From Colwellia sp. PAMC 20917 (GTDB lineage Bacteria > Pseudomonadota > Gammaproteobacteria > Enterobacterales > Alteromonadaceae): a stretch of DNA of 64,000 nucleotides. The position numbers and the translations under genes were made by a program. The stretch is taken from assembly GCF_001767295.1 (NCBI RefSeq), contig NZ_CP014944.1, positions 2,542,001 to 2,606,000 on the forward strand. Direction: 5' to 3'. Numbering within the stretch: the first letter of the stretch is position 1; each line of letters begins with the position of its first letter. Of the stretch, positions 18,531 through 28,616 are shown in pieces. The notes under the pieces were generated by a model. That model made no database searches. It saw only the letters and a list, made by a program, of their open reading frames with translations, and was not told where the DNA came from.

Positions 18531-19211
18531 TTAAGCGATTTCAGCGACTTCCATACAACGTTTACGGTACATGGTACGCGCTTCTAAAAACTCAGGCATT
18601 GCAGATTCAGTGATATAAGGTTGAATAATCACTAATATTTTTAAGACGCCTTCATAAAAAACAGCATCAGTAATTTCAATATTTTTATTTTGGGTTTGAT
18701 AAAAGCTTAACCAGAAGGTGTTCACTAAACGCAAGATACTGACAATATCAGGTAAGTCTTCATCAGCAAACTTCATCATATGAGTACTACGTAATGACAA
18801 CAGCATCTCACTGACACGGGTAGCTATTGATGATTGTACATCAACATATTTTTCATGTAATAAAGGGTTTTTTGCTAATAATACCGGCAGGTTACTGTAG
18901 AAAAATCTAAACTTCATCAGTGCTTGAAAAACAGCATCCATATATAAAATGATAGTATCGAGGGGCTTTACTTCGGGCGTTACAAAAGGGACTGTATCTA
19001 GTAATAGGTTACGTGCATATTCTTCGTAGATGGAAAGAATAATGTCTTCTTTATTGCGAAAATGATAATAGAGGTTACCCGGACTAATGCTTAAATGCGC
19101 TGCAATATGATTGGTTGTTACGTTGCGCTCGCCTTGTTCATTGAAAAGCTCAATGCTGGCTTGAATAATTTTATCACGGGTTTTCATGTCAGTTACTTCT
19201 GTTTTTATCAT
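18531..19211 (-). CDS. TetR family transcriptional regulator
   Basis: A 226-residue TetR-type repressor from ATG 19211 (GGAA 9 bases upstream); ATG 19187 would start right at MKTRDKIIQAS, and upstream in-frame codons look non-coding. The N-terminal DNA-binding domain (about 10-55) contains FNEQGERNVTTNHIAAHLSISPGNLYYHFRNKEDI, a clear TetR helix-turn-helix. The ligand domain is helical and rich in Phe/Leu, with FYSNLPVLLAKNP. The effector and target are unknown. It is divergent from coaD, with about 145 bp between starts. Confidence 0.88.
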   Translation of the reverse strand: MIKTEVTDMKTRDKIIQASIELFNEQGERNVTTNHIAAHLSISPGNLYYHFRNKEDIILSIYEEYARNLLLDTVPFVTPEVKPLDTIILYMDAVFQALMKFRFFYSNLPVLLAKNPLLHEKYVDVQSSIATRVSEMLLSLRSTHMMKFADEDLPDIVSILRLVNTFWLSFYQTQNKNIEITDAVFYEGVLKILVIIQPYITESAMPEFLEARTMYRKRCMEVAEIA

Positions 19212-19277
19212 TGTATTATTTTCCATCATACTATCAAAATTGAACTGACGGAAAGGCTTTTCGAGTAAATACTTTAA

Positions 19278-20641
<1,364 letters not shown>

Positions 20642-20669
20642 AGTAGCTCTATATCGGGTTTATGGTAAA

Positions 20670-21575
20670 TTACAGTGTTAATGCTTGCATGCGATGAACA
20701 AAAGCATCGGCAAAGCGTGTTGCTGATTGTTCATCCATATTAAAATATAATGAAGGCTCAATTAGCTCAGCTTCCATAAGGGCAAAACCCTGCTCACAGC
20801 GTACAAAATCAACGCGAGCGTACAGTGGCATGCCTATTTGCGTTTTTATCGCTTTAAGGGCTTGCTCTGCATGCTTTGTTAAGCTTGCTTCGGGTGTTAT
20901 TGACCTTAAACGACCGCCATGTTCTTCCTGAACGCGAAAGTCATCGTCTTTTGGTGTTTTTAAAATGGCGTGACTGTAGTGGCCATTAAAATAAAACAGT
21001 GAAAACTCACCTTCATCAATAACATTTTTCATAAAGGGCTGAACTAAAAACTCACTGGCTGAAAACGCTTGGGCAAGTTGCGGATAAAATGTTTGATGAT
21101 TTTCTTTTGTTAGCCAAAAGGTATTATCAGCATTTGCACTTATACGAGGCTTAATGACTAATTGATCAACATTTAATTCAGTAAAATATTGATCTAGCTG
21201 TTGCGGCGTTAAATTTTTCCGCCACAATGTTTTAACAATATTTACATCAAGGCTAACTAATTCACGTAAATATTTTTTATCAATATTCCACTCAACCGTT
21301 AGTAAACTATTTTCAAGGTGAGCACTAGATTGCTCAATATCAGTTAACACCTTTAAAAATTCAGCCGCATCGTCTTGATAATCCCATGGCGAACGAATAA
21401 TAACGGCGGCATAGTCGTTCCAATTAACACTTTTATCATGCCATGACACCATATGCATTTGCCAGCCTAACGCGAGTAGTGGCTGTGCAAGTAAATGGTC
21501 GTAAGCCTCAAAATTTTCAAGGTTGTCCATGGTCAGTATCGCGCAGTCTTGTATTTTATGATGAGTCATCGACAT
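20670..21575 (-). CDS. ATP-grasp domain protein (RimK/glutathione-synthetase-like, DcsG-like)
   Basis: A 301-residue cytosolic ligase-like protein. It shows an N-terminal ATP-grasp fold with IIRSPWDYQD and EWNIDKKYLRE, the ATP-lid basic segment LVIKPRISANADNTF, and the acidic metal-binding end LMEAELIEPSLYFNMD. The nearest well-known relatives are the DcsG/cycloserine-type cyclo-ligase and prokaryotic glutathione-synthetase-like ATP-grasp proteins; many in this family have no assigned reaction. ATG 21575 follows AAGAAGATC. The mutM start is 29 bases beyond its stop, so the two may be co-transcribed. I do not assign a substrate. Confidence 0.8.
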   Translation of the reverse strand: MSMTHHKIQDCAILTMDNLENFEAYDHLLAQPLLALGWQMHMVSWHDKSVNWNDYAAVIIRSPWDYQDDAAEFLKVLTDIEQSSAHLENSLLTVEWNIDKKYLRELVSLDVNIVKTLWRKNLTPQQLDQYFTELNVDQLVIKPRISANADNTFWLTKENHQTFYPQLAQAFSASEFLVQPFMKNVIDEGEFSLFYFNGHYSHAILKTPKDDDFRVQEEHGGRLRSITPEASLTKHAEQALKAIKTQIGMPLYARVDFVRCEQGFALMEAELIEPSLYFNMDEQSATRFADAFVHRMQALTL

Positions 21576-21608
21576 GATCTTCTTTATAGGTTTAGTGAAA
21601 GGGGGAAG

Positions 21609-22094
21609 TTAACTGGCTAATATTTCATTGGGAATGAGCTGTGAAAATATTGCCAACGGAAAAGCTAACCATCTTTTTTGCTGAGGATTAAAGACCAGCA
21701 ATTCATTATCAGTAATAAACAAATTAAGTAATTGAGCTTGCGCTTCACCGGCTAATTCAACCGTAACAACTAACGCCATTTGGTGGTCAAGCTCGGGTGG
21801 AACAGTAACTATGTCACCTGTTATCTCATGCCATGTGAGCATCATTTGCTCTAATGCTTGTCCTGATATTTTTGCTGGTGTTGCTCGCCAAGTGCGTCCG
21901 ATGCGTTCTATCGCCACTTGCTGGTTAACCGCTAGCGATAGAATAACAGCATGTTTGGCAAATAAGGTCTGTTGTTTATTATCTTGTTGCTCAGTTGATG
22001 AATATAATTTTTTATTGGTCACGTTAATCACCAGAATAAAAATCATCACTGAAAAAATGATAACGTTGTTCCAACCAGTACGAGAGAGCTTCAT
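21609..22094 (-). CDS. membrane-anchored protein of unknown function
   Basis: A 161-residue protein with one N-terminal transmembrane segment (about 11-26, IIFSVMIFILVINV) and an otherwise soluble, probably periplasmic region with Trp-rich blocks: RTWRATP, MMLTWHEITGD and LLVFNPQQKRWLAFPLA. No known motif is recognised. It lies 33 bases upstream of the ATP-grasp gene and probably shares its operon. A terminator for rpmBG lies upstream, so it likely has its own promoter in the 50-bp gap. Confidence 0.75.
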   Translation of the reverse strand: MKLSRTGWNNVIIFSVMIFILVINVTNKKLYSSTEQQDNKQQTLFAKHAVILSLAVNQQVAIERIGRTWRATPAKISGQALEQMMLTWHEITGDIVTVPPELDHQMALVVTVELAGEAQAQLLNLFITDNELLVFNPQQKRWLAFPLAIFSQLIPNEILAS

Positions 22095-22144
22095 AAAAGA
22101 CTCATTATTAAATACGATAATAGTGATGATACTAAATTTTAGGC

Positions 22145-22174
22145 AATAAAAAACCCAGCAATTGCTGGGTTTTT
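22145..22174 (-). terminator. intrinsic terminator of the rpmB-rpmG operon
   Basis: The self-complementary core ACCCAGCAATTGCTGGGT is followed, on the minus strand, by TTTTTTATT. It starts 17 bases after the rpmG stop. The A-run on the other side lets it also work on the plus strand, although no plus-strand gene is close. Confidence 0.85.
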
Positions 22175-22190
22175 AAAAACTTGAATTAAA

Positions 22191-22346
22191 TTACTTAATT
22201 TTAGCTTCTTTGTACATTACGTGCTGACGGATGCGTGGATCAAATTTCTTGATCTCCATCTTTTCAGGCATAGTCTTTTTATTCTTATCAGTAGTATAAA
22301 AATGACCAGTACCGGCACTAGAAACTAAACGAATTTTATCGCGCAT
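22191..22346 (-). CDS. rpmG: 50S ribosomal protein L33
   Basis: A 51-residue L33, translated here from ATG 22346 to TAA 22191 as [20 protein letters not shown]..., ending [11 protein letters not shown]. It is the short, cysteine-free form as in E. coli, so it does not depend on zinc. It follows rpmB by 24 bases and precedes a strong terminator. Confidence 0.97.
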   Translation of the reverse strand: MRDKIRLVSSAGTGHFYTTDKNKKTMPEKMEIKKFDPRIRQHVMYKEAKIK

Positions 22347-22370
22347 AATAATTTCCTCTAAAAGTAGTTG

Positions 22371-22607
22371 TTAAACTTTTCCGCCACGGGCACGGATGTC
22401 AGTTAATACTACATCAATACCTTTCTTATCGATAATACGCATTCCTTTCGGAGTTAAACGTAATTTAACGAAACGATTTTCACTCTCCACCCAAAAACGG
22501 TGAGATTGAAGGTTTGGTAAAAAACGACGACGAGTCGCGTTTCTTGCATGTGAACGGTTGTTTCCAACCATTGGCACTTTGCCTGTTACTTGGCAAACTT
22601 TAGACAT
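22371..22607 (-). CDS. rpmB: 50S ribosomal protein L28
   Basis: L28 is a 78-residue large-subunit protein. It begins [17 protein letters not shown], has the RNA-binding block [16 protein letters not shown], and ends DIRARGGKV. Only one Cys is present, so it is the zinc-independent type. It is first of rpmB-rpmG, with a TATAAT -10 box about 80 bases upstream, within the loop of a long hairpin (22678-22722). Confidence 0.97.
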   Translation of the reverse strand: MSKVCQVTGKVPMVGNNRSHARNATRRRFLPNLQSHRFWVESENRFVKLRLTPKGMRIIDKKGIDVVLTDIRARGGKV

Positions 22608-22677
22608 TCTGAGTACTCCAAAAATTAATTCCAGGTCGAACTATTATTCCCCAAGACCGTCGCCTCGGGATCCTGAA

Positions 22678-22722
22678 AAAGGTGGCATATTATAGTGAAA
22701 CTGAAAAATGAAAGCCACCTTT
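22678..22722 (-). promoter_or_regulatory. rpmB promoter nested in a hairpin loop; possible terminator of the upstream operon
   Basis: On the minus strand AAAGGTGGC (22714-22722) and GCCACCTTT (22678-22686) are exact 9-bp complements, with 27 bases between them. The loop holds a perfect -10 box TATAAT at 22689-22694. The downstream arm is followed by more T residues. Transcripts arriving from the RHH gene could form this stem and stop, while initiation for rpmBG starts within it. The repeat and box are seen directly; the dual function is inferred. Confidence 0.5.
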
Positions 22723-22840
22723 AATAAGAAAAAACTATATTAACTTAATATTGTATTACTTTACAATGGTTTATCTGTTTTTTGTGGCAGTATAATGCAA
22801 GGTTTGAGTGATAATTGCACAGATAAATATCAAATTGTTG

Positions 22841-23221
22841 TTAATTTATGCCTGAGTCGAGCAATTTTTTCAGTTTATTATGCTGTTCTTCGTCACAAAG
22901 TTCGTTAATTAAAATACGAATAATATGTGATTTGGCTAATTTAGTTTCTTTGGCGAGATCTTGTAATTGGATAATCGCTTGTTCACTGAGAGTGAAAGTG
23001 GCATGACGAAAGGGCTTATTTCCTTTCATATTCTTACTCGCCAATTGCTGTTTTGCAGCAAGAATGGCTTGTTCAATAGAGACATTTTTGGTGTTGTCGC
23101 TATTAACAATTTCAGGGTGCCCTAACGCGTAATTTTCTGCGTCAGCAATAAATTCGTCAACAGTAAATTCCCTTTTCTTTTTATTTCCTTGTGTGGTTTT
23201 CTTTAGGTCAGTTAAACTCAT
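22841..23221 (-). CDS. ribbon-helix-helix protein paired with ParA
   Basis: A 126-residue protein. The N-terminal half is charged and probably flexible. The C-terminal segment (about 70-115: FRHATFTLSEQAII ... AKSHIIRILINEL) has the strand-helix-helix pattern of MetJ/Arc-type DNA-binding dimers. It overlaps the ParA gene by 14 bases, which suggests translational coupling. Small RHH proteins serve as centromere-binding partners or repressors of ParA ATPases on plasmids (ParG, omega), so it is probably the DNA- or cargo-binding partner here. Not recognised beyond that. Confidence 0.7.
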   Translation of the reverse strand: MSLTDLKKTTQGNKKKREFTVDEFIADAENYALGHPEIVNSDNTKNVSIEQAILAAKQQLASKNMKGNKPFRHATFTLSEQAIIQLQDLAKETKLAKSHIIRILINELCDEEQHNKLKKLLDSGIN

Positions 23222-23876
23222 GTGAGTTGTCCGGTTTCATTGCTAATAATTCTTCAGCTATAGCAGTCATTTCTATTGCTGCTTTACCCTGAGGTTCTAT
23301 TTCGAGTACTGAAGAGCCTTGTTCTTCGCTGTCATCATAAACATTACGACTAAAGGTTACCGCGTTTAATACGTTAATACCATATGAGCGGCAAACATCT
23401 TTTGCTTCTAATATTCGTTTACCTTGGTTGGGCAACGATGGGCATTGGGTGATAACAAAAGAGGCGAGCATTTTTGGGTTAACCATTTTACAGGTACTGA
23501 GCATATCTTCCATGTGCGGCACGGTTTTTAGATCTCGACGTTTAGGGCGCAGCGGAATAATAACATGGTCAGCAACCGACATTGCAGCACGAAGCGCTAA
23601 GTTATCTTGGCCACCACAGTCAACAATTACATAATCATAATGCTGTACTAAACTGAGTAAATCGTTACGAATTTTACCGTATAATTGAATACAGTTTATC
23701 GCGGGTAACGACGGATCAGAATTTCTTGCTTGTATCCAGTCAGAGGTTGTTCTTTGTGGATCACAGTCAACCATCAACACGATAGCTTTTTTATCTCGGG
23801 CAAAATAAACGGCTAAATTCTGTGCTAAACAGCTTTTACCACTACCCCCTTTTTCGCCACCTACTAAAATCATCAT
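23208..23876 (-). CDS. ParA/MinD-type ATPase (orphan, chromosomal)
   Basis: A 222-residue deviant-Walker ATPase from ATG 23876; an adjacent ATG is one codon later. GGEKGGSGKS at residues 6-15 carries the signature lysine (Lys9) of the ParA/MinD family. VMVDCDPQRTTSDW is the Walker A' segment and VIVDCGGQDN the Walker B region. ParA dimers bind DNA and position plasmids, chromosomes or protein clusters. It is short, lacks the N-terminal helix-turn-helix of P1-type ParA and has an RHH partner, like ParF/Soj-type or cargo-positioning ParAs. It lies between radC/pilZ and rpmB, far from any replication origin signal seen here. Confidence 0.85.
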   Translation of the reverse strand: MMILVGGEKGGSGKSCLAQNLAVYFARDKKAIVLMVDCDPQRTTSDWIQARNSDPSLPAINCIQLYGKIRNDLLSLVQHYDYVIVDCGGQDNLALRAAMSVADHVIIPLRPKRRDLKTVPHMEDMLSTCKMVNPKMLASFVITQCPSLPNQGKRILEAKDVCRSYGINVLNAVTFSRNVYDDSEEQGSSVLEIEPQGKAAIEMTAIAEELLAMKPDNSHEFN

Positions 23877-23956
23877 AATATAAAATGTCCTTACCTCTTG
23901 TTGTAACATTTGCTGTTGTAACATTCGCGTCGAGAATTAATTATAGTGCAACTATT

Positions 23957-24283
23957 TTATTTTGCATTTTCATTTTCTAAGCGTAGTGCTAATTCAAAAT
24001 AACCATTCGGTTGCTTAATACAGCGGATCACTGTGCCATATAAATTTTGGCTATTGGGGTTGGCTACCTTAAAAACGACGGTCACTTTAGTTTGTAGTGG
24101 AATGACATGGTCGCAATCGAGCTTTAAGCCGCCACGCGAAAAGTCCAAACAAGTAATTTTTCGTTGCACGGTTTGTTGCTGGTCATTTACCCAACGTATA
24201 TCAACTAACTCTTTTTCCATATCTAAACGAAAAGATTGTCGTCGCTCGTCGTCGCTGCTCTGATTGGGTTCAGGTTCGTTCAT
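23957..24283 (-). CDS. PilZ domain protein
   Basis: A 108-residue single-domain PilZ protein, probably a cyclic-di-GMP receptor. It has the N-terminal arginine motif DERRQSFR (about 12-19) and the second motif DFSRGG (about 47-52), matching RxxxR and (D/N)xSxxG. Both motifs required for ligand binding are present. It lies 26 bases after radC and 80 bases before parA on the same strand. Whether it communicates with the ParA pair is unknown. Confidence 0.85.
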   Translation of the reverse strand: MNEPEPNQSSDDERRQSFRLDMEKELVDIRWVNDQQQTVQRKITCLDFSRGGLKLDCDHVIPLQTKVTVVFKVANPNSQNLYGTVIRCIKQPNGYFELALRLENENAK

Positions 24284-24309
24284 CTAAAGCTCCTTCTGTT
24301 ATTTATTAT

Positions 24310-24981
24310 TTATAATTCACCGTGTTCAGCAAACGAGTAACACTGATTACCGGCAACAATAATGTGATCGAGTACTTGTATATCAATTAAGCTTAGTGCC
24401 TGTTCTAGTCTTTTGGTAATTTGTTTATCAGCAATGCTCGCTTCGGCAATACCCGAAGGATGATTATGCGCTAAAATTACCGCGACGGCTTTTTGTTTTA
24501 ACGCCTGCTCAACCACTATTCTCGGGTAGACTGCCGCCGCATTAATGGTGCCAAAAAATAATCGTTCAAAGGTTAATACTTGATGCTGGCTGTCGAGAAA
24601 CATTACCGCAAAGACTTCTCTGCTTTCACCACGTAATTCACTGATCAAATAATCTCGTGTCACCTGTGAAGAGGTTAACGCAGTACCTTTTTGCAATTGC
24701 TCGCTAAGATAACGCTTTGACATCTCCAAACAAGCTTGTAACTGTACATATTTCGCCACACCTAAACCATGATGTTGACAAAACTCTTGCTCAGTTGCGC
24801 GATAGATGGCGGCAATGCTGCCAAAACTTTTTAAAAGCTGCTGAGCTAGCTCAACTACATGGCATCCCTTTACTCCCGTGCGTAAAAATATAGCCAATAA
24901 TTCCGCATCACTCAAACTGCTAGGTCCTTTGTGTAGTAGCTTTTCCCTGGGTTTTTCATTTTCTAACCAATCTTTTAACAT
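24310..24981 (-). CDS. radC: RadC family JAB-domain protein
   Basis: A 223-residue protein from ATG 24981 (AAGGATG upstream), which gives the E. coli length; the longer in-frame start has no homologous extension. An N-terminal helix-hairpin-helix region (HGLGVAKYVQLQA) is followed by the JAMM/MPN+ metalloprotease-like core with HNHPSGIAEASIAD supplying the HxH and Asp zinc ligands. The biochemical role is still unclear in the family, despite its name. It is divergent from coaBC, as in E. coli (radC-dfp). Confidence 0.95.
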   Translation of the reverse strand: MLKDWLENEKPREKLLHKGPSSLSDAELLAIFLRTGVKGCHVVELAQQLLKSFGSIAAIYRATEQEFCQHHGLGVAKYVQLQACLEMSKRYLSEQLQKGTALTSSQVTRDYLISELRGESREVFAVMFLDSQHQVLTFERLFFGTINAAAVYPRIVVEQALKQKAVAVILAHNHPSGIAEASIADKQITKRLEQALSLIDIQVLDHIIVAGNQCYSFAEHGEL

Positions 24982-25065
24982 CACCGCATCCTTGCAAAGC
25001 AAATTTGTAAATGGGCAAATTAATGGTATCTTATCGCCACTTATCGTTATTAAGACTAGCAGTTT

Positions 25066-26286
25066 ATGCAAATTTTACAGGGTAAAAAAATAGTTCTGGG
25101 TATTACTGGCGGTATCGCTGCCTATAAAACGCCAGAATTAGTGCGTCGTTTAAAAGATAATGGCGCAGATGTTCGTGTAGTGATGACAACAGCGGCAAAA
25201 GCTTTTATCACTCCACTAACATTACAGGCCGTTTCTGCCAATGGCGTTTCAGACAGTTTGCTTGATAGCCAAGCAGAATTAGCTATGGGGCATATAGAAT
25301 TAGCAAAATGGGCAGACTTTATCCTAATTGCACCAGCGACTGCCGACGCAATTGCTCGTATTACCTGCGGTATGGCGAATGATTTATTAACTACATTATG
25401 TTTGGCAACAAGTGCGCCAATTGCTATCGCTCCAGCGATGAATCAACAAATGTGGCATGCGGCAATTACTCAAGAAAATATTGCTAAACTTATTTCACGA
25501 AAAGTTGCCGTATTTGGTCCTGGCTCAGGAGCACAAGCTTGTGGTGATGTTGGTTTAGGGCGAATGTTAGATGTTGACCCTTTAGTCAGCCATGTCTGTC
25601 AATTTTTTCAACCAGCGTCGAAGATTGATCAGGTAGATTTATCGGGCCAACGTTGGGTGATCACAGCAGGGCCAACGCGTGAAGCTATAGACCCAGTGCG
25701 CTATATTTCAAATCATAGCTCAGGAAAAATGGGTTATGCCATAGCACAAGCAGCACAATTAGCGGGCGCAGAAGTCCAAATAATATCGGGTCCCGTCAGT
25801 ATTGCCGTTCCCCATGGTTGTAAAAAAATAGCGGTGGAAAGTGCATTGCAAATGCACCAGCAAGCGCTTGAACTTGCCAAAAAAGCCGATGTTTTTGTTG
25901 CCTGTGCCGCGGTTGCTGATTATCGAGTCAGTGAGGTAGCAACGCAAAAAATTAAAAAATCAGCTGATGAAATGCAACTTATTTTAGTGAAAAATCCTGA
26001 TATTGTTGCCGATGTTGCTGCTTTATCCGTAAAACCTTTTACCGTCGGTTTTGCGGCTGAAACACAAGATGTAGCACATTATGCGCTTGATAAATTAAAA
26101 AGAAAAAATCTTGATATGATTGCTGCCAACAATGTTGCGCTGTCAGGACAAGGCTTTAATAGTGATGATAATGCCTTAACGGTTTTCTCCAATAAAAATA
26201 AAACGGAACTACCGTTAGCATCAAAAAAAATACTTGCCGAGCAATTAGTACAACTAATTTCGCAACATTATGTTGAAAAAAAATAA
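25066..26286 (+). CDS. coaBC: bifunctional phosphopantothenoylcysteine decarboxylase/phosphopantothenate-cysteine ligase
   Basis: CoaBC makes 4'-phosphopantetheine from phosphopantothenate and cysteine using CTP and FMN. The 406-residue protein has the CoaC half with [17 protein letters not shown] (FMN/substrate clamp) and the Cys-containing [14 protein letters not shown] flap, then the CoaB half with [22 protein letters not shown] and [11 protein letters not shown]. In E. coli, dut lies between this gene and slmA; here slmA follows after 11 bases with no dut. Confidence 0.97.
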   Translation: MQILQGKKIVLGITGGIAAYKTPELVRRLKDNGADVRVVMTTAAKAFITPLTLQAVSANGVSDSLLDSQAELAMGHIELAKWADFILIAPATADAIARITCGMANDLLTTLCLATSAPIAIAPAMNQQMWHAAITQENIAKLISRKVAVFGPGSGAQACGDVGLGRMLDVDPLVSHVCQFFQPASKIDQVDLSGQRWVITAGPTREAIDPVRYISNHSSGKMGYAIAQAAQLAGAEVQIISGPVSIAVPHGCKKIAVESALQMHQQALELAKKADVFVACAAVADYRVSEVATQKIKKSADEMQLILVKNPDIVADVAALSVKPFTVGFAAETQDVAHYALDKLKRKNLDMIAANNVALSGQGFNSDDNALTVFSNKNKTELPLASKKILAEQLVQLISQHYVEKK

Positions 26287-26297
26287 GAGAACGATTT

Positions 26298-26882
26298 ATG
26301 ACCGTAGCGCAAAAACCTAATCGCAAACAACAAATTTTAGAGTGTTTAGCAAAAATGCTAGAAACTTGTCCTGGCCAGAGAATAACGACCGCCAAACTTG
26401 CTGCTGAAGTGGGTGTATCAGAAGCTGCGCTTTATCGCCATTTTCCTTCTAAAGCGCGTATGTTCGAAGGTTTAATTGATTTTATTGAAGAATCAACGTT
26501 TTCACGGGTGAATTTAATCCTCAGTGATCACAAAGAAGCTTTGGTGCGTTGTCATCATATTTTGCATGTATTGTTGGTTTTTTCAGAGCGTAATCCTGGC
26601 ATGTGTCGTATCTTGGCTGGTGATGCGTTAATGGGCGAAAATGAAAGATTACGAACACGTGTTAATCAGTATTTTGAAAAATTAGAAACGCAATTTAAAC
26701 AAGTCTTACGTGAGCGAAAATTACGTGAAGGTAAGAGCTTTAGCATTTCAGAGCAAGCATTAGCAAATATCTTAGGCGCTTATGTTGAAGGAAAAATTAG
26801 CCAATATGTTCGTTCAGGTTTTACCAAGAAGCCTAGCGAAGATTTTAACGATCAATGGCAATTTTTAATGGCGGGTAAGTAA
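26298..26882 (+). CDS. slmA: nucleoid occlusion factor SlmA
   Basis: SlmA binds specific chromosomal sites and blocks FtsZ ring assembly over the nucleoid. The 194-residue TetR-fold protein starts [21 protein letters not shown] and has the helix-turn-helix [22 protein letters not shown]. The C-terminal dimer/FtsZ-binding helices include [21 protein letters not shown], as in E. coli SlmA (198 residues). It is 11 bases after coaBC in the same direction, so an operon is likely. Confidence 0.95.
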   Translation: MTVAQKPNRKQQILECLAKMLETCPGQRITTAKLAAEVGVSEAALYRHFPSKARMFEGLIDFIEESTFSRVNLILSDHKEALVRCHHILHVLLVFSERNPGMCRILAGDALMGENERLRTRVNQYFEKLETQFKQVLRERKLREGKSFSISEQALANILGAYVEGKISQYVRSGFTKKPSEDFNDQWQFLMAGK

Positions 26883-26977
26883 GTTTCGGGTAAAAATGCG
26901 ACGACATAACCCTTAGCAATACAGATTTCAGTAAGTTGATAAACTAATAAGTATTAAAATAAAATTAAGGAAAACAT

Positions 26978-28450
26978 GTGAGTAATTTATCACAGCTTCA
27001 TCCCATGCATTTATGGCAGTTATTTGAAAAAATATGCAGTATTCCACACCCTTCAAAGCATGAGCAAAAAATATCAGCTTGGATCCAAGCTTGGGCAAAA
27101 GAGCAAGGTTTATCGGTAAAAGAAGACGCCGTTGGTAATATCTTTATTAAGAAGCCAGCAACAGCGGGTATGGAAAACTGCCAAGGCGTCATTCTACAAG
27201 CGCATATGGACATGGTTCCACAAAAAAATGCTGATACCGTTCATGATTTTTTAACCGATGCTATCAAACCTTATACGGTTGAAGAAGCCGATGGACAATG
27301 GGTTACAGCAGAAGGTACCACCTTAGGCGCTGATAATGGTATTGGCTTATGCTCAGCTTTAGCCGTTTTGGCAAGCGATGATATCGCTCATGGTCCTTTA
27401 GAAGTTTTAGTAACCATAGATGAAGAAGCTGGCATGACGGGCGCTTTTGGCTTGGAGGCAGGCTGGTTAGAGGGTGATATTCTAATTAATACCGATTCTG
27501 AACAAGAAGGTGAAATCTATATGGGGTGCGCCGGTGGTATTGACGCCGAAGCTACCTTTAAATTGATTTTTGAAGATGTTACCCAAGATTTTACTTCATT
27601 TACCTTATCTCTTTCAGGTTTAAAAGGTGGACATTCTGGGGTAGACATTGATACGGGTCGTGCCAATGCAAATAAACTTTTAGTGCGATTTTTACTCGAC
27701 GCAAGCCAAAATTTTGATTTGCGTTTAGTTGATTTAAATGGCGGGAGCTTGCGTAACGCTATTCCTCGTGAAGCTGATGCCAGTTTTGTTATTGCAGCAA
27801 AAGATGTGAGCGCTTTTAAACTTAGCCTAGACGATTATTTAGACAGGTTACGCGCAACATTAGGCAGTATTGAAACCGATATTGAGATGTTACTTATTTC
27901 ACCAGAGGTTTTCGACCAGTGTTGGAGTCTTAAAACACAGTCGTTAATTTTAAACGCCCTTAACGCTTGCCCCAATGGTGTTATTCGCATGAGTGACGAT
28001 ATTGAAGGTATTGTAGAAACATCGCTTAACTTAGGGGTTGTTCGCTGTAAAGGGCGTAATTTTATCGCTATGTCTCTTATTCGTAGTTTACATGACGATG
28101 GCCGATTACTGGCCGAGTCTATGGTGAAATCAGTCTTTACATTAGCAGGAGCAAAGGTTGAGTTTTCTGGTGCTTATCCCGGCTGGAAGCCGAATACAGA
28201 TTCAAGAATTATGAAAACTGTCCGTGATACTTACCAGTCACTTTTTAATAAAGTGCCTGAGATTATGGTTATCCATGCCGGTTTAGAATGTGGTTTATTT
28301 AAAAACGCTTATCCAAACTGGGATATGGTTTCGTTTGGCCCCACCATTAAATTTCCTCATTCACCTGATGAAAAAGTGAATGTCGAAGCCGTTGGGCTTT
28401 ATTGGCAGTTACTGGTTGAAGTATTGAAGAATATTCCAGCAAAAGCTTAG
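26978..28450 (+). CDS. pepD: aminoacyl-histidine dipeptidase (peptidase D)
   Basis: PepD is a cytosolic M20C zinc dipeptidase cleaving Xaa-His dipeptides. The 490-residue protein (E. coli 485) has the metal-site motifs LQAHMDMVPQ, TLGADNGIGL, TIDEEAGMTGA with the catalytic Glu pair, NTDSEQEGEIYMGCAGG, the dimerisation-domain KGGHSGVDI and the late GLECGLF. GTG at 26978 is the start: the ATG two bases earlier runs straight into TGA, and TAAGGAAAA lies upstream. Confidence 0.96.
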   Translation: MSNLSQLHPMHLWQLFEKICSIPHPSKHEQKISAWIQAWAKEQGLSVKEDAVGNIFIKKPATAGMENCQGVILQAHMDMVPQKNADTVHDFLTDAIKPYTVEEADGQWVTAEGTTLGADNGIGLCSALAVLASDDIAHGPLEVLVTIDEEAGMTGAFGLEAGWLEGDILINTDSEQEGEIYMGCAGGIDAEATFKLIFEDVTQDFTSFTLSLSGLKGGHSGVDIDTGRANANKLLVRFLLDASQNFDLRLVDLNGGSLRNAIPREADASFVIAAKDVSAFKLSLDDYLDRLRATLGSIETDIEMLLISPEVFDQCWSLKTQSLILNALNACPNGVIRMSDDIEGIVETSLNLGVVRCKGRNFIAMSLIRSLHDDGRLLAESMVKSVFTLAGAKVEFSGAYPGWKPNTDSRIMKTVRDTYQSLFNKVPEIMVIHAGLECGLFKNAYPNWDMVSFGPTIKFPHSPDEKVNVEAVGLYWQLLVEVLKNIPAKA

Positions 28451-28477
28451 TTTTTCTGTTGTTATGCTAAAGGTATT

Positions 28478-28501
28478 GCCTTACTTTTAATCAAGTAAGG
28501 C
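28478..28501 (+). terminator. possible terminator hairpin after pepD
   Basis: GCCTTACTT and AAGTAAGGC are exact 9-bp complements around a 6-base loop, 28 bases after the pepD stop. The following bases (GCATAATTTC) are only mildly T-rich, so this is a weak or Rho-assisted terminator candidate. Confidence 0.4.
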
Positions 28502-28616
28502 GCATAATTTCAACATAATGCGGTTTAAATCAAAACAAGTGTTGTTAGGCTAAGGTCTAATAAACTTTTTCTGGTAAAACCGTATACTTGAAGAAGAAAG
28601 TTTTAAGGATTAAATT

